Shown here one piece after another: positions 41,968-49,970 of a stretch of 60,485 nucleotides of DNA (position 1 is its first letter; the number at the start of each line of letters is the position of its first letter). Position numbers and translations under genes: made by a program. Under the pieces are notes generated by a model. That model had not been told where the DNA came from, did not search any database, and saw only the letters and a program-made list of their open reading frames with translations. Source of the stretch: an uncultured bacterium (lineage in GTDB: Bacteria; Bacillota; Clostridia; Peptostreptococcales; Anaerovoracaceae). The stretch covers positions 1 through 60,485 of the forward strand of contig CAJMLH010000007.1 in the NCBI GenBank assembly GCA_905214195.1, in the 5' to 3' direction.

Positions 41968-42043
41968 CTTGGCGAACTTTGCCACAACAAGCTCTTCTTG
42001 GCGAACTTTGTCACAACAAGCTCTTCTTGGCGAACTTTGTCAT
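41968..42043. repeat. 29-bp tandem repeat, about 2.6 copies
   Basis: Units begin at 41968, 41997 and 42026 with CTTGGCGAACTTTG followed by (C/T)CACAACAAGCTCTT. The first two copies are complete and differ by one base; the third breaks off after about 18 bases. The 29-bp period is not a multiple of three, which argues against coding. Confidence 0.85.
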
Positions 42044-42085
42044 AAAATGTCGCCATGTTGCCATTTCTTTTATTTTAGGAAATTT

Positions 42086-42115
42086 TGACAACATTTTCCC
42101 ACTAAAATGTTGTCA
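42086..42115. repeat. 12-bp perfect inverted repeat (hairpin)
   Basis: TGACAACATTTT and its exact complement flank a 6-nt loop CCCACT. No T-run follows, so it is not an obvious terminator. Confidence 0.75.
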
Positions 42116-42316
42116 TTCTGAGCCTTTATTTGAAAATCTGCCAACATTTAGCTCTCCGGAGACTACTTTCGACGAATTTAGACACCTATTTGTTGTCTGT
42201 TTTGCAAAAAATCGGAGTTTCTGGCAACAAGTATCGCTTGAACTGTACACCGTAGAGTAGGTGCGGATAGAAAACCGGAAAACTTAAAAGAGAGTAAACA
42301 TCACTGCAAAACCACA

Positions 42317-42347
42317 AAAGACCCTCGGAGATTTTCCGAGGGTCTTT
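42317..42347 (-). terminator. terminator after hbd
   Basis: A perfect 13-bp stem AAAGACCCTCGGA with its complement, a 5-nt loop and a T-run on the minus strand, 42 bp past the hbd stop. Confidence 0.92.
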
Positions 42348-42389
42348 GGATAATCAGTTTAATATGTAACCGACAAAATCGGTATTGAA

Positions 42390-43238
42390 TTATCTTGAAT
42401 AGTCGTAGAAGCCTACTCCTGTCTTTCTTCCTAATTTACCTGCTCTTACCATCTTTCTCAGCAGTACATGCGGTCTGTACTTAGGATCGCCGTATTCTGT
42501 GTAAAGAGTTTCCATGATAGCAAGGCAAACATCAAGTCCGATAAGATCTCCCAATTCCAGAGGTCCCATTGGGTGGTTAGCGCCAAGCTTCATAGCTGTG
42601 TCGATACCCTTAGCATCAGCTACTCCATCAGCTAAGATTCCGATACCTTCATTGATCATAGGAATGAGGATTCTGTTTACAACGAATCCAGGAGCTTCTG
42701 CAACTTCTACAGGAGTCTTTCCTAATGCTTCTGTCAGAGCAAGGATAGTAGCCTTAGTTTCTTCTGATGTAGTTAATCCCTTGATGATTTCAACTAACTT
42801 CATAGCAGGTACAGGATTGAAGAAGTGCATTCCGATAACCTTGTCAGGTCTGTTTGTTGCTGCTGCAATCTCTGTAATTGAAAGTGAAGATGTGTTTGTA
42901 GCAATTATAGTTTCAGGTTTGCAAAGTTTGTCCAATTCAGCAAACAGAGCTTTCTTTGCTTCCATATCTTCTGTAGCTGCTTCTATAACAAGGTCAGCAT
43001 CAGCAATGATATTTATGTCAGTTGAACCTGTGATTCTGCCGTATACTTCTTCAGCAACTTCTGCTGTCATTCTTTCTTTGGCAACCATCTTGTCAAGGTT
43101 CTTCTTAACTGTAGCAAGACCTCTTTCTACTGAGGATTCTCTTCTTGCTCTCATTACAACTTCGTAACCGTTCTGTGCAAGAACCTGAATGATTCCTGCT
43201 CCCATAGTACCAGTACCTAATACACCAATTTTTTTCAT
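42390..43238 (-). CDS. hbd: 3-hydroxybutyryl-CoA dehydrogenase
   Basis: 282 residues, the standard length. It oxidises or reduces acetoacetyl-CoA/3-hydroxybutyryl-CoA with NAD(P)H in butyrate formation. The Rossmann start IGVLGTGTMGAGIIQVLAQ, catalytic-region TNTSSLSITEIA, HFFNPVPAMKLVE and C-terminal GANHPMGPLELGDLIGLDV and GRKTGVGFYDYSR are diagnostic. The gene is alone here, without crt, bcd or etf, and has a strong RBS, a TATAAT box and Rex-like sites, suggesting high, NADH-controlled expression. Confidence 0.95.
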   Translation of the reverse strand: MKKIGVLGTGTMGAGIIQVLAQNGYEVVMRARRESSVERGLATVKKNLDKMVAKERMTAEVAEEVYGRITGSTDINIIADADLVIEAATEDMEAKKALFAELDKLCKPETIIATNTSSLSITEIAAATNRPDKVIGMHFFNPVPAMKLVEIIKGLTTSEETKATILALTEALGKTPVEVAEAPGFVVNRILIPMINEGIGILADGVADAKGIDTAMKLGANHPMGPLELGDLIGLDVCLAIMETLYTEYGDPKYRPHVLLRKMVRAGKLGRKTGVGFYDYSR

Positions 43239-43272
43239 TTAAAATTGCCTCCCTAATAAAAATATGAGAAAG

Positions 43273-43301
43273 TTTTAACAAACTTGTTAAAAAATTAACC
43301 C
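43273..43301. promoter_or_regulatory. Rex-like operator cluster upstream of hbd
   Basis: Three half-sites occur in a row: TTAACAA (43275-43281), TTGTTAA (43284-43290) and TTAACCC (43295-43301). The last two, separated by AAAA, match the Rex consensus TTGTTAANNNNTTAACAA at 12 of 14 defined positions. The first two form a 20-bp palindrome TTTTAACAA-AC-TTGTTAAAA. They cover the predicted transcription start, a position suited to repression. Confidence 0.65.
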
Positions 43302-43313
43302 TATTACAAGACT

Positions 43314-43319
43314 ATTATA
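43314..43319 (-). promoter_or_regulatory. -10 element of hbd
   Basis: TATAAT on the minus strand, about 76 bp upstream of hbd; the -35 region is T-rich without a clear TTGACA. Confidence 0.55.
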
Positions 43320-43401
43320 CCATAAAAAAAACAAAATGAAACCCCTTTGTTAAATTTATTTTGTTCTTTATTATGTACATTCGTATTTTTTCCTTGTGAT
43401 T

Positions 43402-43442
43402 TATAATGTCGTTTTTTGCCGCCGAAGTTTTGCGGTGCAAAA
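43402..43442 (+). promoter_or_regulatory. TATAAT box and leader hairpin of the secreted-protein gene
   Basis: TATAAT at 43402-43407 is followed by an imperfect hairpin at 43414-43442 (TTTTG...CCGC pairing with GCGG...CAAAA) in the leader. There is no good -35, so another sigma factor (such as the nearby ECF) or an activator is possible. Confidence 0.4.
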
Positions 43443-43474
43443 ATGTTTGTATTTCACTTTAAGGAGGTTTCATT

Positions 43475-43897
43475 ATGAAGAAAAAATTACTATCACTTTT
43501 TATTGCTTTAATATTAGCCTTTTCGTGCTGTTCCATTGCCTTTGCGGTGCCGGAAGATGAGGGTATCACACCATATGAGACAAATAATGTTATCTTTGCT
43601 ATCAATAGAACTAGCGCAACGAAAGCTTCTGTAAATGTAAATGTTCATTTTAGTACAAGAGTAGACCAATACAGCGTAGTCATATATCTCCAGAAGCTTT
43701 CCAACGGCAAATGGGTAGACGACACTACCAATGAAGACTATGTGTTTTACAATAATGGTTGGGATAAATACGAAATGCTTTTTTCTAAAACATATGATGA
43801 CCTTGTAAGAGGTACTACCTACAGAATAAAATGTGTAAGTAAAGACTATATTGGTGGCACCACTGTCATTTCAACAACATATTCAAAAGCGTTTTGA
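43475..43897 (+). CDS. small secreted protein, unknown function
   Basis: 140 residues with a clear signal peptide (KKKLLSLFIALILAFSCCSIAFA, cleavage near residue 25) and AAGGAGG before the ATG. The mature part of about 115 residues is predicted to be beta-rich (alternating hydrophobic strands such as SVVIYLQKL, TYRIKCV), with Tyr/Asn/Thr-rich composition, possibly an Ig-like or fibronectin-like single domain. Not recognised. It is convergent with the anti-sigma gene, sharing overlapping 3' ends. Confidence 0.8.
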   Translation: MKKKLLSLFIALILAFSCCSIAFAVPEDEGITPYETNNVIFAINRTSATKASVNVNVHFSTRVDQYSVVIYLQKLSNGKWVDDTTNEDYVFYNNGWDKYEMLFSKTYDDLVRGTTYRIKCVSKDYIGGTTVISTTYSKAF

Positions 43898-43906
43898 TTT
43901 TTATAT

Positions 43907-43937
43907 AAGGCTGTACAACTTATAAATGTACGGCCTT
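43907..43937 (+). terminator. terminator of the secreted-protein gene
   Basis: AAGGC(T)GTACA pairs with TGTAC(G)GCCTT and TTTT follows. It overlaps the last codons of the convergent anti-sigma gene. Confidence 0.75.
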
Positions 43938-44597
43938 TTCCAATAAACTTCTAATTGAATCCTCAGAAATATTTCCACTACTATTAATGGTTATAGCCAT
44001 GTTATTATACATAAAATTATAAACCACCTCTTCATTTTGACCATATGTATTAATATAGACTTCCATATCTCCCCAGTGTTTTATTTCATATTCACTATCC
44101 ACTTGTTTTAAAAGAGTAGTTTTTTCAACACCTTTAACCTCTTTTATATAAACCTCATCGCCTGATGAGTTTGTATACAGAAACGAAACTTTTTCTATGC
44201 CTGAATTACCAATAAGTGTTCCCTCGATAAATACTAAATCTAAAATTGATTCCGGGAATACAACAAAGCCTTCATTCATAGACTTTGACATGTCTTCTAT
44301 AGATGAATATATTTTGACCGTCTCCATCCCGACCTCTACCTTATTCCCGCCTGTGCTGCCTGCCACAGCATTGGGTTTATTTATAGCGCAAGTTACTCCT
44401 ACACAAACACACATAAGTAATGCGGCAGCGCATGAAATCAATTTATGATTGCGGCGGCGTCTTTCCGCACGGCGCTGTTCAGCTATTGCTATCCACTTGG
44501 CTACCGTTTCTTCAGACGGCTCCTCTTGCAACGGTTTTGAACAATATGCTTCTTCAAGCTTATTGCCGATTTCATATTCGGACTTATTTTTCAACAT
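43920..44597 (-). CDS. probable anti-sigma factor, single-pass membrane protein
   Basis: 225 residues: about 50 cytoplasmic residues with an Arg-rich juxtamembrane stretch (AERRRRNHK), one membrane helix (about 54-72), and an extracytoplasmic domain of ~150 residues resembling the DUF4367 type (GTLIGNSGIEKVSFLYTNSSGDEVYIKEVKG). The start overlaps the sigma gene stop by one base (TAATG), the usual ECF sigma/anti-sigma coupling. It has no zinc motif of the ZAS class. Confidence 0.75.
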   Translation of the reverse strand: MLKNKSEYEIGNKLEEAYCSKPLQEEPSEETVAKWIAIAEQRRAERRRRNHKLISCAAALLMCVCVGVTCAINKPNAVAGSTGGNKVEVGMETVKIYSSIEDMSKSMNEGFVVFPESILDLVFIEGTLIGNSGIEKVSFLYTNSSGDEVYIKEVKGVEKTTLLKQVDSEYEIKHWGDMEVYINTYGQNEEVVYNFMYNNMAITINSSGNISEDSIRSLLEKAVHL

Positions 44598-45148
44598 TAC
44601 AGGCCGCCTCCCTTTTCAATCATCTTTTTCAATTTGAGTTTTGCTCTTCTTGAAAGAGTCTTCACATTTGTAGGCGTTTCGCCCAATATATCCGCAATCT
44701 CATTTATCTTATGGCCATAAACATATTGCAGCAGCAAAGTATTCCGCTCATTATCCTTAAGTAAATTCATATACTTATAAAGCTGCTCATTTTCTACGGC
44801 AAATATAGCTTTCTCAAAATCTTTGTCACAAAAGTTTTCAACACCGTATCTTGATTGTAACACATATTCATCATAAGAGCATTCTTTTATTCCAAGATTT
44901 TTACTTTTTGCAGCGTACCTGCCACCTACTCTTTTTGCAATTTTTATGAGCCAGTATTTTATTTTCGCATCATCTTTCAACTTATGTATATTTGTAAACG
45001 CTTCAACAAAAGTTTCCTGAATAGCATCTTCCAACATACTCTCATCAATGTTAAAAACGCTCAAGTAATGAACCACATCACTGTAACACTTCAGCAAAGC
45101 CTCTTTTCTTTCCGAAACTTTATTAGTTTTCAACTTACTACCTACCAT
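44597..45148 (-). CDS. ECF-type RNA polymerase sigma factor
   Basis: 183 residues with only regions 2 and 4. Region 2 includes MLEDAIQETFVEAFTNIHKLKDDAKIKYWLIKIAKR (about 35-72); region 4 is LLQYVYGHKINEIADILGETPTNVKTLSRRAKLKL (about 138-172). Directed presumably against its own operon and surface or envelope genes. GAGAAGGG precedes the ATG. It is coupled to the membrane anti-sigma gene. Confidence 0.9.
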   Translation of the reverse strand: MVGSKLKTNKVSERKEALLKCYSDVVHYLSVFNIDESMLEDAIQETFVEAFTNIHKLKDDAKIKYWLIKIAKRVGGRYAAKSKNLGIKECSYDEYVLQSRYGVENFCDKDFEKAIFAVENEQLYKYMNLLKDNERNTLLLQYVYGHKINEIADILGETPTNVKTLSRRAKLKLKKMIEKGGGL

Positions 45149-45264
45149 TCCCTTCTCTATAAATTAACCATTTGCTACAATCTGCACTTTAAACAAAAAA
45201 CGGCACTCGTGAGGAAATAATTTTCATCACGAATACCTGAATATCATCATTATTGAGACTCGCC

Positions 45265-45648
45265 TTATTTGTTTGTGCTTATACCATCGGCATATATTTC
45301 TGCAATTTCACGAATGCCCTTGAGCTGTCTTTTATCGCAGCGCTGCAATAACCCCATAATCTCTTCGCACACCTTAATCGCTTCTTTATCTTCATCCCTT
45401 GAATAAACATTTCCTGCCAATATATAATCTGCCGTAACATCTAAAACCTGACAAAGCAAATAAAGTCGCTTTATAGAAATTCCTTTATTTCCATACTCTA
45501 TATCTGCTACAAACTGCGGAGAAACACCTAATTTTTCCGCAAGCTGCTCTCTGCTCAAATTTTTAGCTTCACGCCTGCTTCTTACCCGTCTTCCCATTTC
45601 TCTTTGATCAAGAGTTCTAAGGCCGGTATCGTTAATTTGTTTTGGCAT
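45265..45648 (-). CDS. XRE-family HTH regulator
   Basis: 127 residues. HTH at about 15-75 (MGRRVRSRREAKNLSREQLAEKLGVSPQFVADIEYGNKGISIKRLYLLCQVL), followed by a short helical tail. AAGGAG precedes the ATG. It is divergent from a second XRE gene, with a palindrome between them, suggesting a small switch or autoregulation. Confidence 0.85.
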   Translation of the reverse strand: MPKQINDTGLRTLDQREMGRRVRSRREAKNLSREQLAEKLGVSPQFVADIEYGNKGISIKRLYLLCQVLDVTADYILAGNVYSRDEDKEAIKVCEEIMGLLQRCDKRQLKGIREIAEIYADGISTNK

Positions 45649-45716
45649 TTTATTTTCTCCTTTACTTTAGTTTAAACAGAATATCTTTCTTTACTCCTAA
45701 AGTTAGCTTGAATAAA

Positions 45717-45739
45717 CTGATAGTTGAAGCAACTATCAG
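45717..45739. promoter_or_regulatory. palindrome between divergent XRE genes
   Basis: CTGATAGTTG and its exact complement are separated by AAG. It is 69 bp upstream of one regulator and about 175 bp upstream of the other, and could be their operator or an RNA hairpin. Confidence 0.5.
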
Positions 45740-45912
45740 ATGATGTTTTTATGCCAAAAGACAAATTTTTGTGTTTTTTGATGTTTTTTTGAAAAATTTT
45801 CAAAAATTATGCAACTTTTTTGCAGCTTTTTTGCACTTATTATATGAAAGGGATCGCATTTGGCTTTGTAGATAAATTATATGGGGAGAATTAAAAGCAC
45901 GAGGTAATATTA

Positions 45913-46323
45913 ATGAAGTTAGAAACACAAATGCTTATTGCACGAAATCTTAGAACACTCAGAACAAGTAAATGTATAAGTCAGGCATATTTTGCCAAAG
46001 AAATAGGTGTCAGTCGTTCGACTTATGTAAGTTATGAGATGGGGACCAGGGTTCCGGATGCAGAAGTATTATTCAATATAGCTCAAACTTTCGGTCTGGA
46101 CATGAATGTTCTTTTTGAAAGCAACCAATATAATTTCCTTGGTTATTTGGAACATTGCGAACTTTATGACAGAGAACTTTTAAAACTTTTAGACAATTAT
46201 CGAAACTTATCCTCTTTTGCTAAAGGTATGCTGCTGGAGCGTTCTGTGGCATTAGTGGAATGGGATAAATTAGTAGAGGCAAACAAGACGGCTGCTGCAA
46301 ATATGCTCAAAGAAAGCAAATAA
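45913..46323 (+). CDS. XRE-family HTH regulator
   Basis: 136 residues. HTH at about 8-65 (IARNLRTLRTSKCISQAYFAKEIGVSRSTYVSYEMGTRVPDAEVLFNIAQTF) and an alpha-helical C-terminus without a recognisable ligand domain. The RBS is GAGG, 9 bp before the ATG. An AT-rich upstream stretch with repeated GCA-T-tracts (45780-45840) precedes it. Target genes are unknown. Confidence 0.83.
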   Translation: MKLETQMLIARNLRTLRTSKCISQAYFAKEIGVSRSTYVSYEMGTRVPDAEVLFNIAQTFGLDMNVLFESNQYNFLGYLEHCELYDRELLKLLDNYRNLSSFAKGMLLERSVALVEWDKLVEANKTAAANMLKESK

Positions 46324-46339
46324 CGGCAACTTGATACAA

Positions 46340-46376
46340 AAAACGCTTTCGCACTGCACCTATGCGAAAGCGTTTT
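46340..46376. terminator. bidirectional terminator between XRE and clc genes
   Basis: A perfect 14-bp stem AAAACGCTTTCGCA with its complement and a 9-nt loop, between convergent genes. Confidence 0.92.
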
Positions 46377-46379
46377 TAT

Positions 46380-47966
46380 TTATACCCTATACATGGTTCT
46401 GCATTTCTTGTCCAGTTCCTCCTGGACTTTCATAACAAGACCCTCATTGCAAAGAACTATAAGCTTATCACCGGCCTTTATAATCGTACTGCCGCCGGGA
46501 ACTATTTCATGGCGTTCTCTCATTATGGAAACCACCAGACACCCCACAGGCAGGTCTATATCAGAAAGGGGACAGCCGTCCATAATCGAACCGTGATAAA
46601 CTTCACTCTCTATAAGTATTTTATTTCTTCTATGCGTGTTTTTAACCTTTCCGCCTGCAATAAGTCTTTCAGTAAGCTGTTCATAAATAGGCCCGCCTTT
46701 CAAAACTTCCGCCGTCATATAGGCTACCAACGATACCATGGAAAGAGCAAGCAGATTGGAAAAAGTTCCTGTCATCTCACTTATAAGAATTATACCTGTA
46801 ATAGGCGCTCTTACTATAGCACTGAAATATCCGGCCATCCCAAGTATTACAAAATACTGTGTGTAATGAGCCTCATATCCGACCAATGGGCTAAAAACTT
46901 CCGTAAACAATCCACCCGATAATGCTCCCAAAACAAGAAGAGGCAGAAATGTACCTCCGGGAAGTCCCGTTCCAAAGCTGAGTGCCGAAGATATATACTT
47001 AACTACAAGCAAAATCGCAATGGTCTTTACTCCGAAAATCCCCTCGCCTGTAGGCCCTATCAATTTTGAGCCGCTGCCGAGTGCTTCCGGCAAAGCTATT
47101 GCCAAAGTAATCACCATAACGAAAGGCAACACAATACGCCCAAAGACAGGGTTAAACTTAGAGAACATATCCTGAACAAAAAATGTAGTTTTATTATAAA
47201 ATACTCCGAAAACACCAAGAAGCAATCCCAGTATAACAACCATCCATATACGCTCCAGCGGCATTCCGTCGGTTACAGTAAAGCTAAACACCGGCTTAAG
47301 CCCGAATATATAAGAAGAAATACAATCGGCCGTTATCGCTGCCGCCATTGTAGACAGAAGCACTTCTTTTGAGAAATTTTTATGAAGTTCTTCAAGGGTA
47401 AAAACCACTCCTGCCAAAGGTGCCCCAAAGGCCGCCGCAAGTCCTGCTCCGCTGCCGCATGTAAGAAGAAGTTTTTCCTCAGTCTTAAGTCTTTGATTAA
47501 GTCTGGAAAAACCTTTTCCTGTCATAGCTCCAAGCTGAACGCTCGGTCCCTCACTTCCCAGCGATAAGCCTCCGGCCACAGTTAGAATTCCCCCGATAAA
47601 CTTTCCTATTATAACTTGTATCCATCTTGCGTTAAGTTTTCCCTTGAGTTCCGCCTCAACCTGCGGTATTCCGCTTCCGCCGCTTATGGGTTCTCTTTTG
47701 GTTATAGCCGCAGCAACTGTAAACATGAACAAGAGCAATCCTGCCGCAAGCAAAGCTACCAATATCTTCTGATGTGATGCTGCAACAAGAATATCTCTCA
47801 TACTTTCAGATTTAATAAATGCAAACCGGAACATAGAAACTATCAGTCCCACAAAAAAACCTACGCCGATTCCCTCAAGTATCAATATGTATTGAAATTT
47901 TTCTTTTCGCTGAATGTTTTCTTTGCTAAGGCTCATTCTGCGCCGTTTTACTATTTTTTTTGCCAT
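46380..47966 (-). CDS. ClC-type chloride channel/H+ antiporter with TrkA-C domain
   Basis: 528 residues. Selectivity motifs are GSEGPSVQLG, GAPLAGVVFTLEEL (with the external gating Glu region) and GTGLPGGTFLPLLV. About 18 membrane helices cover residues 30-440. The last ~80 residues form a TrkA-C/RCK-C domain (GCPLSDIDLPVGCLVVSIMRERHEIVPGGSTIIKAGDKLIVL), expected to bind a ligand and gate transport. It is the last gene of the pgcA-hslO-ddl operon. Confidence 0.93.
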   Translation of the reverse strand: MAKKIVKRRRMSLSKENIQRKEKFQYILILEGIGVGFFVGLIVSMFRFAFIKSESMRDILVAASHQKILVALLAAGLLLFMFTVAAAITKREPISGGSGIPQVEAELKGKLNARWIQVIIGKFIGGILTVAGGLSLGSEGPSVQLGAMTGKGFSRLNQRLKTEEKLLLTCGSGAGLAAAFGAPLAGVVFTLEELHKNFSKEVLLSTMAAAITADCISSYIFGLKPVFSFTVTDGMPLERIWMVVILGLLLGVFGVFYNKTTFFVQDMFSKFNPVFGRIVLPFVMVITLAIALPEALGSGSKLIGPTGEGIFGVKTIAILLVVKYISSALSFGTGLPGGTFLPLLVLGALSGGLFTEVFSPLVGYEAHYTQYFVILGMAGYFSAIVRAPITGIILISEMTGTFSNLLALSMVSLVAYMTAEVLKGGPIYEQLTERLIAGGKVKNTHRRNKILIESEVYHGSIMDGCPLSDIDLPVGCLVVSIMRERHEIVPGGSTIIKAGDKLIVLCNEGLVMKVQEELDKKCRTMYRV

Positions 47967-47974
47967 ATCATCAA

Positions 47975-49483
47975 TTAAGCGAAATAAAGATTTGTTGTAA
48001 CATATTCAGGATCGCAGGTAACATCTATCCCCATACTGCGAAGTGTCTGCTCATCTCTGTCACTGAGGATTGCTGTACAATGAGCCTTACATCCGCCGAG
48101 ACTTTCAAGCTCCTTGGCAGCAAGCTGAGCACATAGATTATTTTCTGCGGAAATCGACAGCGCCGTGAGAATTTCTTCAACATTAAGGCTTGTCCTGTCA
48201 TGTTTCAATATATTAGCTTTCAAATCCTGTATATCTCTGAAAACATTAGGTGCTATAACATATTTTTCATCATCTATTCCGGCAATTGTTTTTACCGCAT
48301 TGAGGATTGCAGCAGCAGCAGCAACCATTCTTCTGCTGCTTCTTCCCGTTACCATAGTTCCGTCAGGCATTTCTATTGCCATAACCACCACATTGGCATA
48401 TCTGTCACAGCTTCTCTTAAGTTCTGCATATTCTCTTGCAGCATTTACTACTGCTCTATCCTCTTCTCTTGCATTAACTTCTTTCATCAGAAGCTCAGAC
48501 CTTTCAAGAGACTCTGCCGTTATTTTTCCTTTTTTATAATCACATTTTGCTATTATAAATCTTCTTATTATTTCTTGAACAGCAGCATCCTTTACTGCTT
48601 CATCATCATATATGCAAAAGCCTGTCATATTAACGCCCATATCTGTCGGAGACAGGTATTCGGCTTCACCGGTTATCTTTTCTATAATTCGCTTTACGAC
48701 CGGAAAAACTTCTACATCTCTGTTATAGTTGACAGCCATTTCTCCGTGCGCCTCTAAATGATATGAGTCTATCATATTTACATCCTTTAAATCAGCCGTT
48801 GCCGCTTCATATGCTATATTTACAGGATGTTTGAGAGGAAGATTCCAAATAGGAAAAGTCTCAAACTTGGCATATCTTGCTTTGATTCCTCGCTTATACT
48901 CATGGTAAAGCTGCGAAAGGCATGTTGCCAGCTTGCCGCTTCCTCCTCCCGGTCCTGTAACTACAGCCAGAGGCTTTGTAACTTCTATATAAGGGTTTGC
49001 ACCATATCCCTCTTCGCTTACTATAGTTTCAACATCTGTAGGATATCCTTTGGTGTAAAAATGCTTATATGTCTTTATTCCTCTTCTTTCGAGGCGGTTT
49101 ATAAATTTATTTACAGCCGGAACATCTTCATATCTTGTCACCACAACGCTGTTTATTGCAAGCTGATGCTTTCTGAATATATCTATAAGCCTCAAAACCT
49201 CAAGGTCATATGTTATTCCGAAATCTTGGCGTGTCTTGCTGTTGATTATATCTCCCGAATAAATGCAGATGATTATTTCAGTCTGATCTTTCATTCTCTC
49301 CAAAAGCTTGATTTTTGCATTCTCATCGAATCCCGGCAACACTCTCATAGCGTGCTTATCATGAACCAGCTTTCCCCCGAATTCAAGATAAAGTCTCTCG
49401 CTCTTACCTTGATTGATTCTTTCAAGGATATGCTTTGACTGTTCCTCAATGTATTTTACTGAATCAAAACCCTTTCTCTGCAT
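47975..49483 (-). CDS. DUF1846 family protein
   Basis: 502 residues from the ATG at 49483 (GAGGG upstream; start MQRKGFDSVKYIEEQ). It matches the widespread DUF1846 family (YLEFGGKLVHDKHAMRVLPGFDENAKIKLL, VTGPGGGSGKLATCLSQLYHEYKRG, PTDMGVNMTGFCI, MVTGRSSRRMVAAAAAILNAVK). Structures in this family show a nucleotide-binding-like fold, but no reaction is assigned. The GPGGGSGK resembles a P-loop. Confidence 0.93.
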   Translation of the reverse strand: MQRKGFDSVKYIEEQSKHILERINQGKSERLYLEFGGKLVHDKHAMRVLPGFDENAKIKLLERMKDQTEIIICIYSGDIINSKTRQDFGITYDLEVLRLIDIFRKHQLAINSVVVTRYEDVPAVNKFINRLERRGIKTYKHFYTKGYPTDVETIVSEEGYGANPYIEVTKPLAVVTGPGGGSGKLATCLSQLYHEYKRGIKARYAKFETFPIWNLPLKHPVNIAYEAATADLKDVNMIDSYHLEAHGEMAVNYNRDVEVFPVVKRIIEKITGEAEYLSPTDMGVNMTGFCIYDDEAVKDAAVQEIIRRFIIAKCDYKKGKITAESLERSELLMKEVNAREEDRAVVNAAREYAELKRSCDRYANVVVMAIEMPDGTMVTGRSSRRMVAAAAAILNAVKTIAGIDDEKYVIAPNVFRDIQDLKANILKHDRTSLNVEEILTALSISAENNLCAQLAAKELESLGGCKAHCTAILSDRDEQTLRSMGIDVTCDPEYVTTNLYFA

Positions 49484-49544
49484 AATTATCCCTCTTTTCT
49501 GCATTGTATAGTAAATATTTCTTATCGATTATGTTTTTCTGTTC

Positions 49545-49970
49545 TTACATAATTTCTATAGTTATTTTATTTCTTCCCTCAGCAAGGCCCTCCATGCTTA
49601 TTTGATATTCAACATTGATACTGCCTGTGCCGTTTTCTGTGTCTATCTCGTTTCTTACATAATCGGTCAGCACTTCTATTCCCATAGCTCCGTAAGGTGT
49701 GTCATACACACTGCTGAATCTCTTTCCCTCTTCAAAATACAGTACAGTTCCCATACCTTCCGCACCTGTTCTTTTCATCTTAAGAGAACAATCGTCTGCC
49801 CTTATGGTTGTAGTACAGCCTGCCATACCTGAGACTTCGCTTTCATCATAAATTATAAAAGCAGCTTTACCCCTTACATAAAGCCTGCCGTCTGTTATGA
49901 ATTCCATCTGTTCTTCTTCTATGCCGTCATAACTTTGCTTACCCGTTATTTTCAGCGTAATATCTTTCAT
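49545..49970 (-). CDS. DUF1934 (YwiB-like) beta-barrel protein
   Basis: 141 residues, all-beta lipocalin-like DUF1934: MEFITDGRLYVRGKAAFIIYDESEVSGMAGCTTTIRADDCSLKMKR... pattern and EVLTDYVRNEIDTENGTGSINVEY at the C-terminus. Function unknown. Its start overlaps the ddl 3' end by 32 bp, indicating coupling to the D-Ala ligase. Confidence 0.85.
   Translation of the reverse strand: MKDITLKITGKQSYDGIEEEQMEFITDGRLYVRGKAAFIIYDESEVSGMAGCTTTIRADDCSLKMKRTGAEGMGTVLYFEEGKRFSSVYDTPYGAMGIEVLTDYVRNEIDTENGTGSINVEYQISMEGLAEGRNKITIEIM

Larger units (their letters stand above)
41756..42316. other. 560-bp non-coding patch rich in repeats
   Basis: No convincing gene is present; the longest frame (41979-42260, plus strand) has no ribosome site and crosses a 29-bp tandem repeat. 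The patch holds a 16-bp perfect palindrome, tandem repeats and a 12-bp hairpin described separately. It may be the remnant of a mobile element or a structured intergenic repeat. Confidence 0.55.

Noticed and set aside
41968..42043. CRISPR array from 29-bp repeats
   Set aside because: Repeats are directly contiguous with no spacers.
41979..42260. 93-codon plus-strand ORF in the repeat-rich patch
   Set aside because: No RBS, it runs through a 29-bp tandem repeat whose period shifts frame, and the product has no domain-like features.
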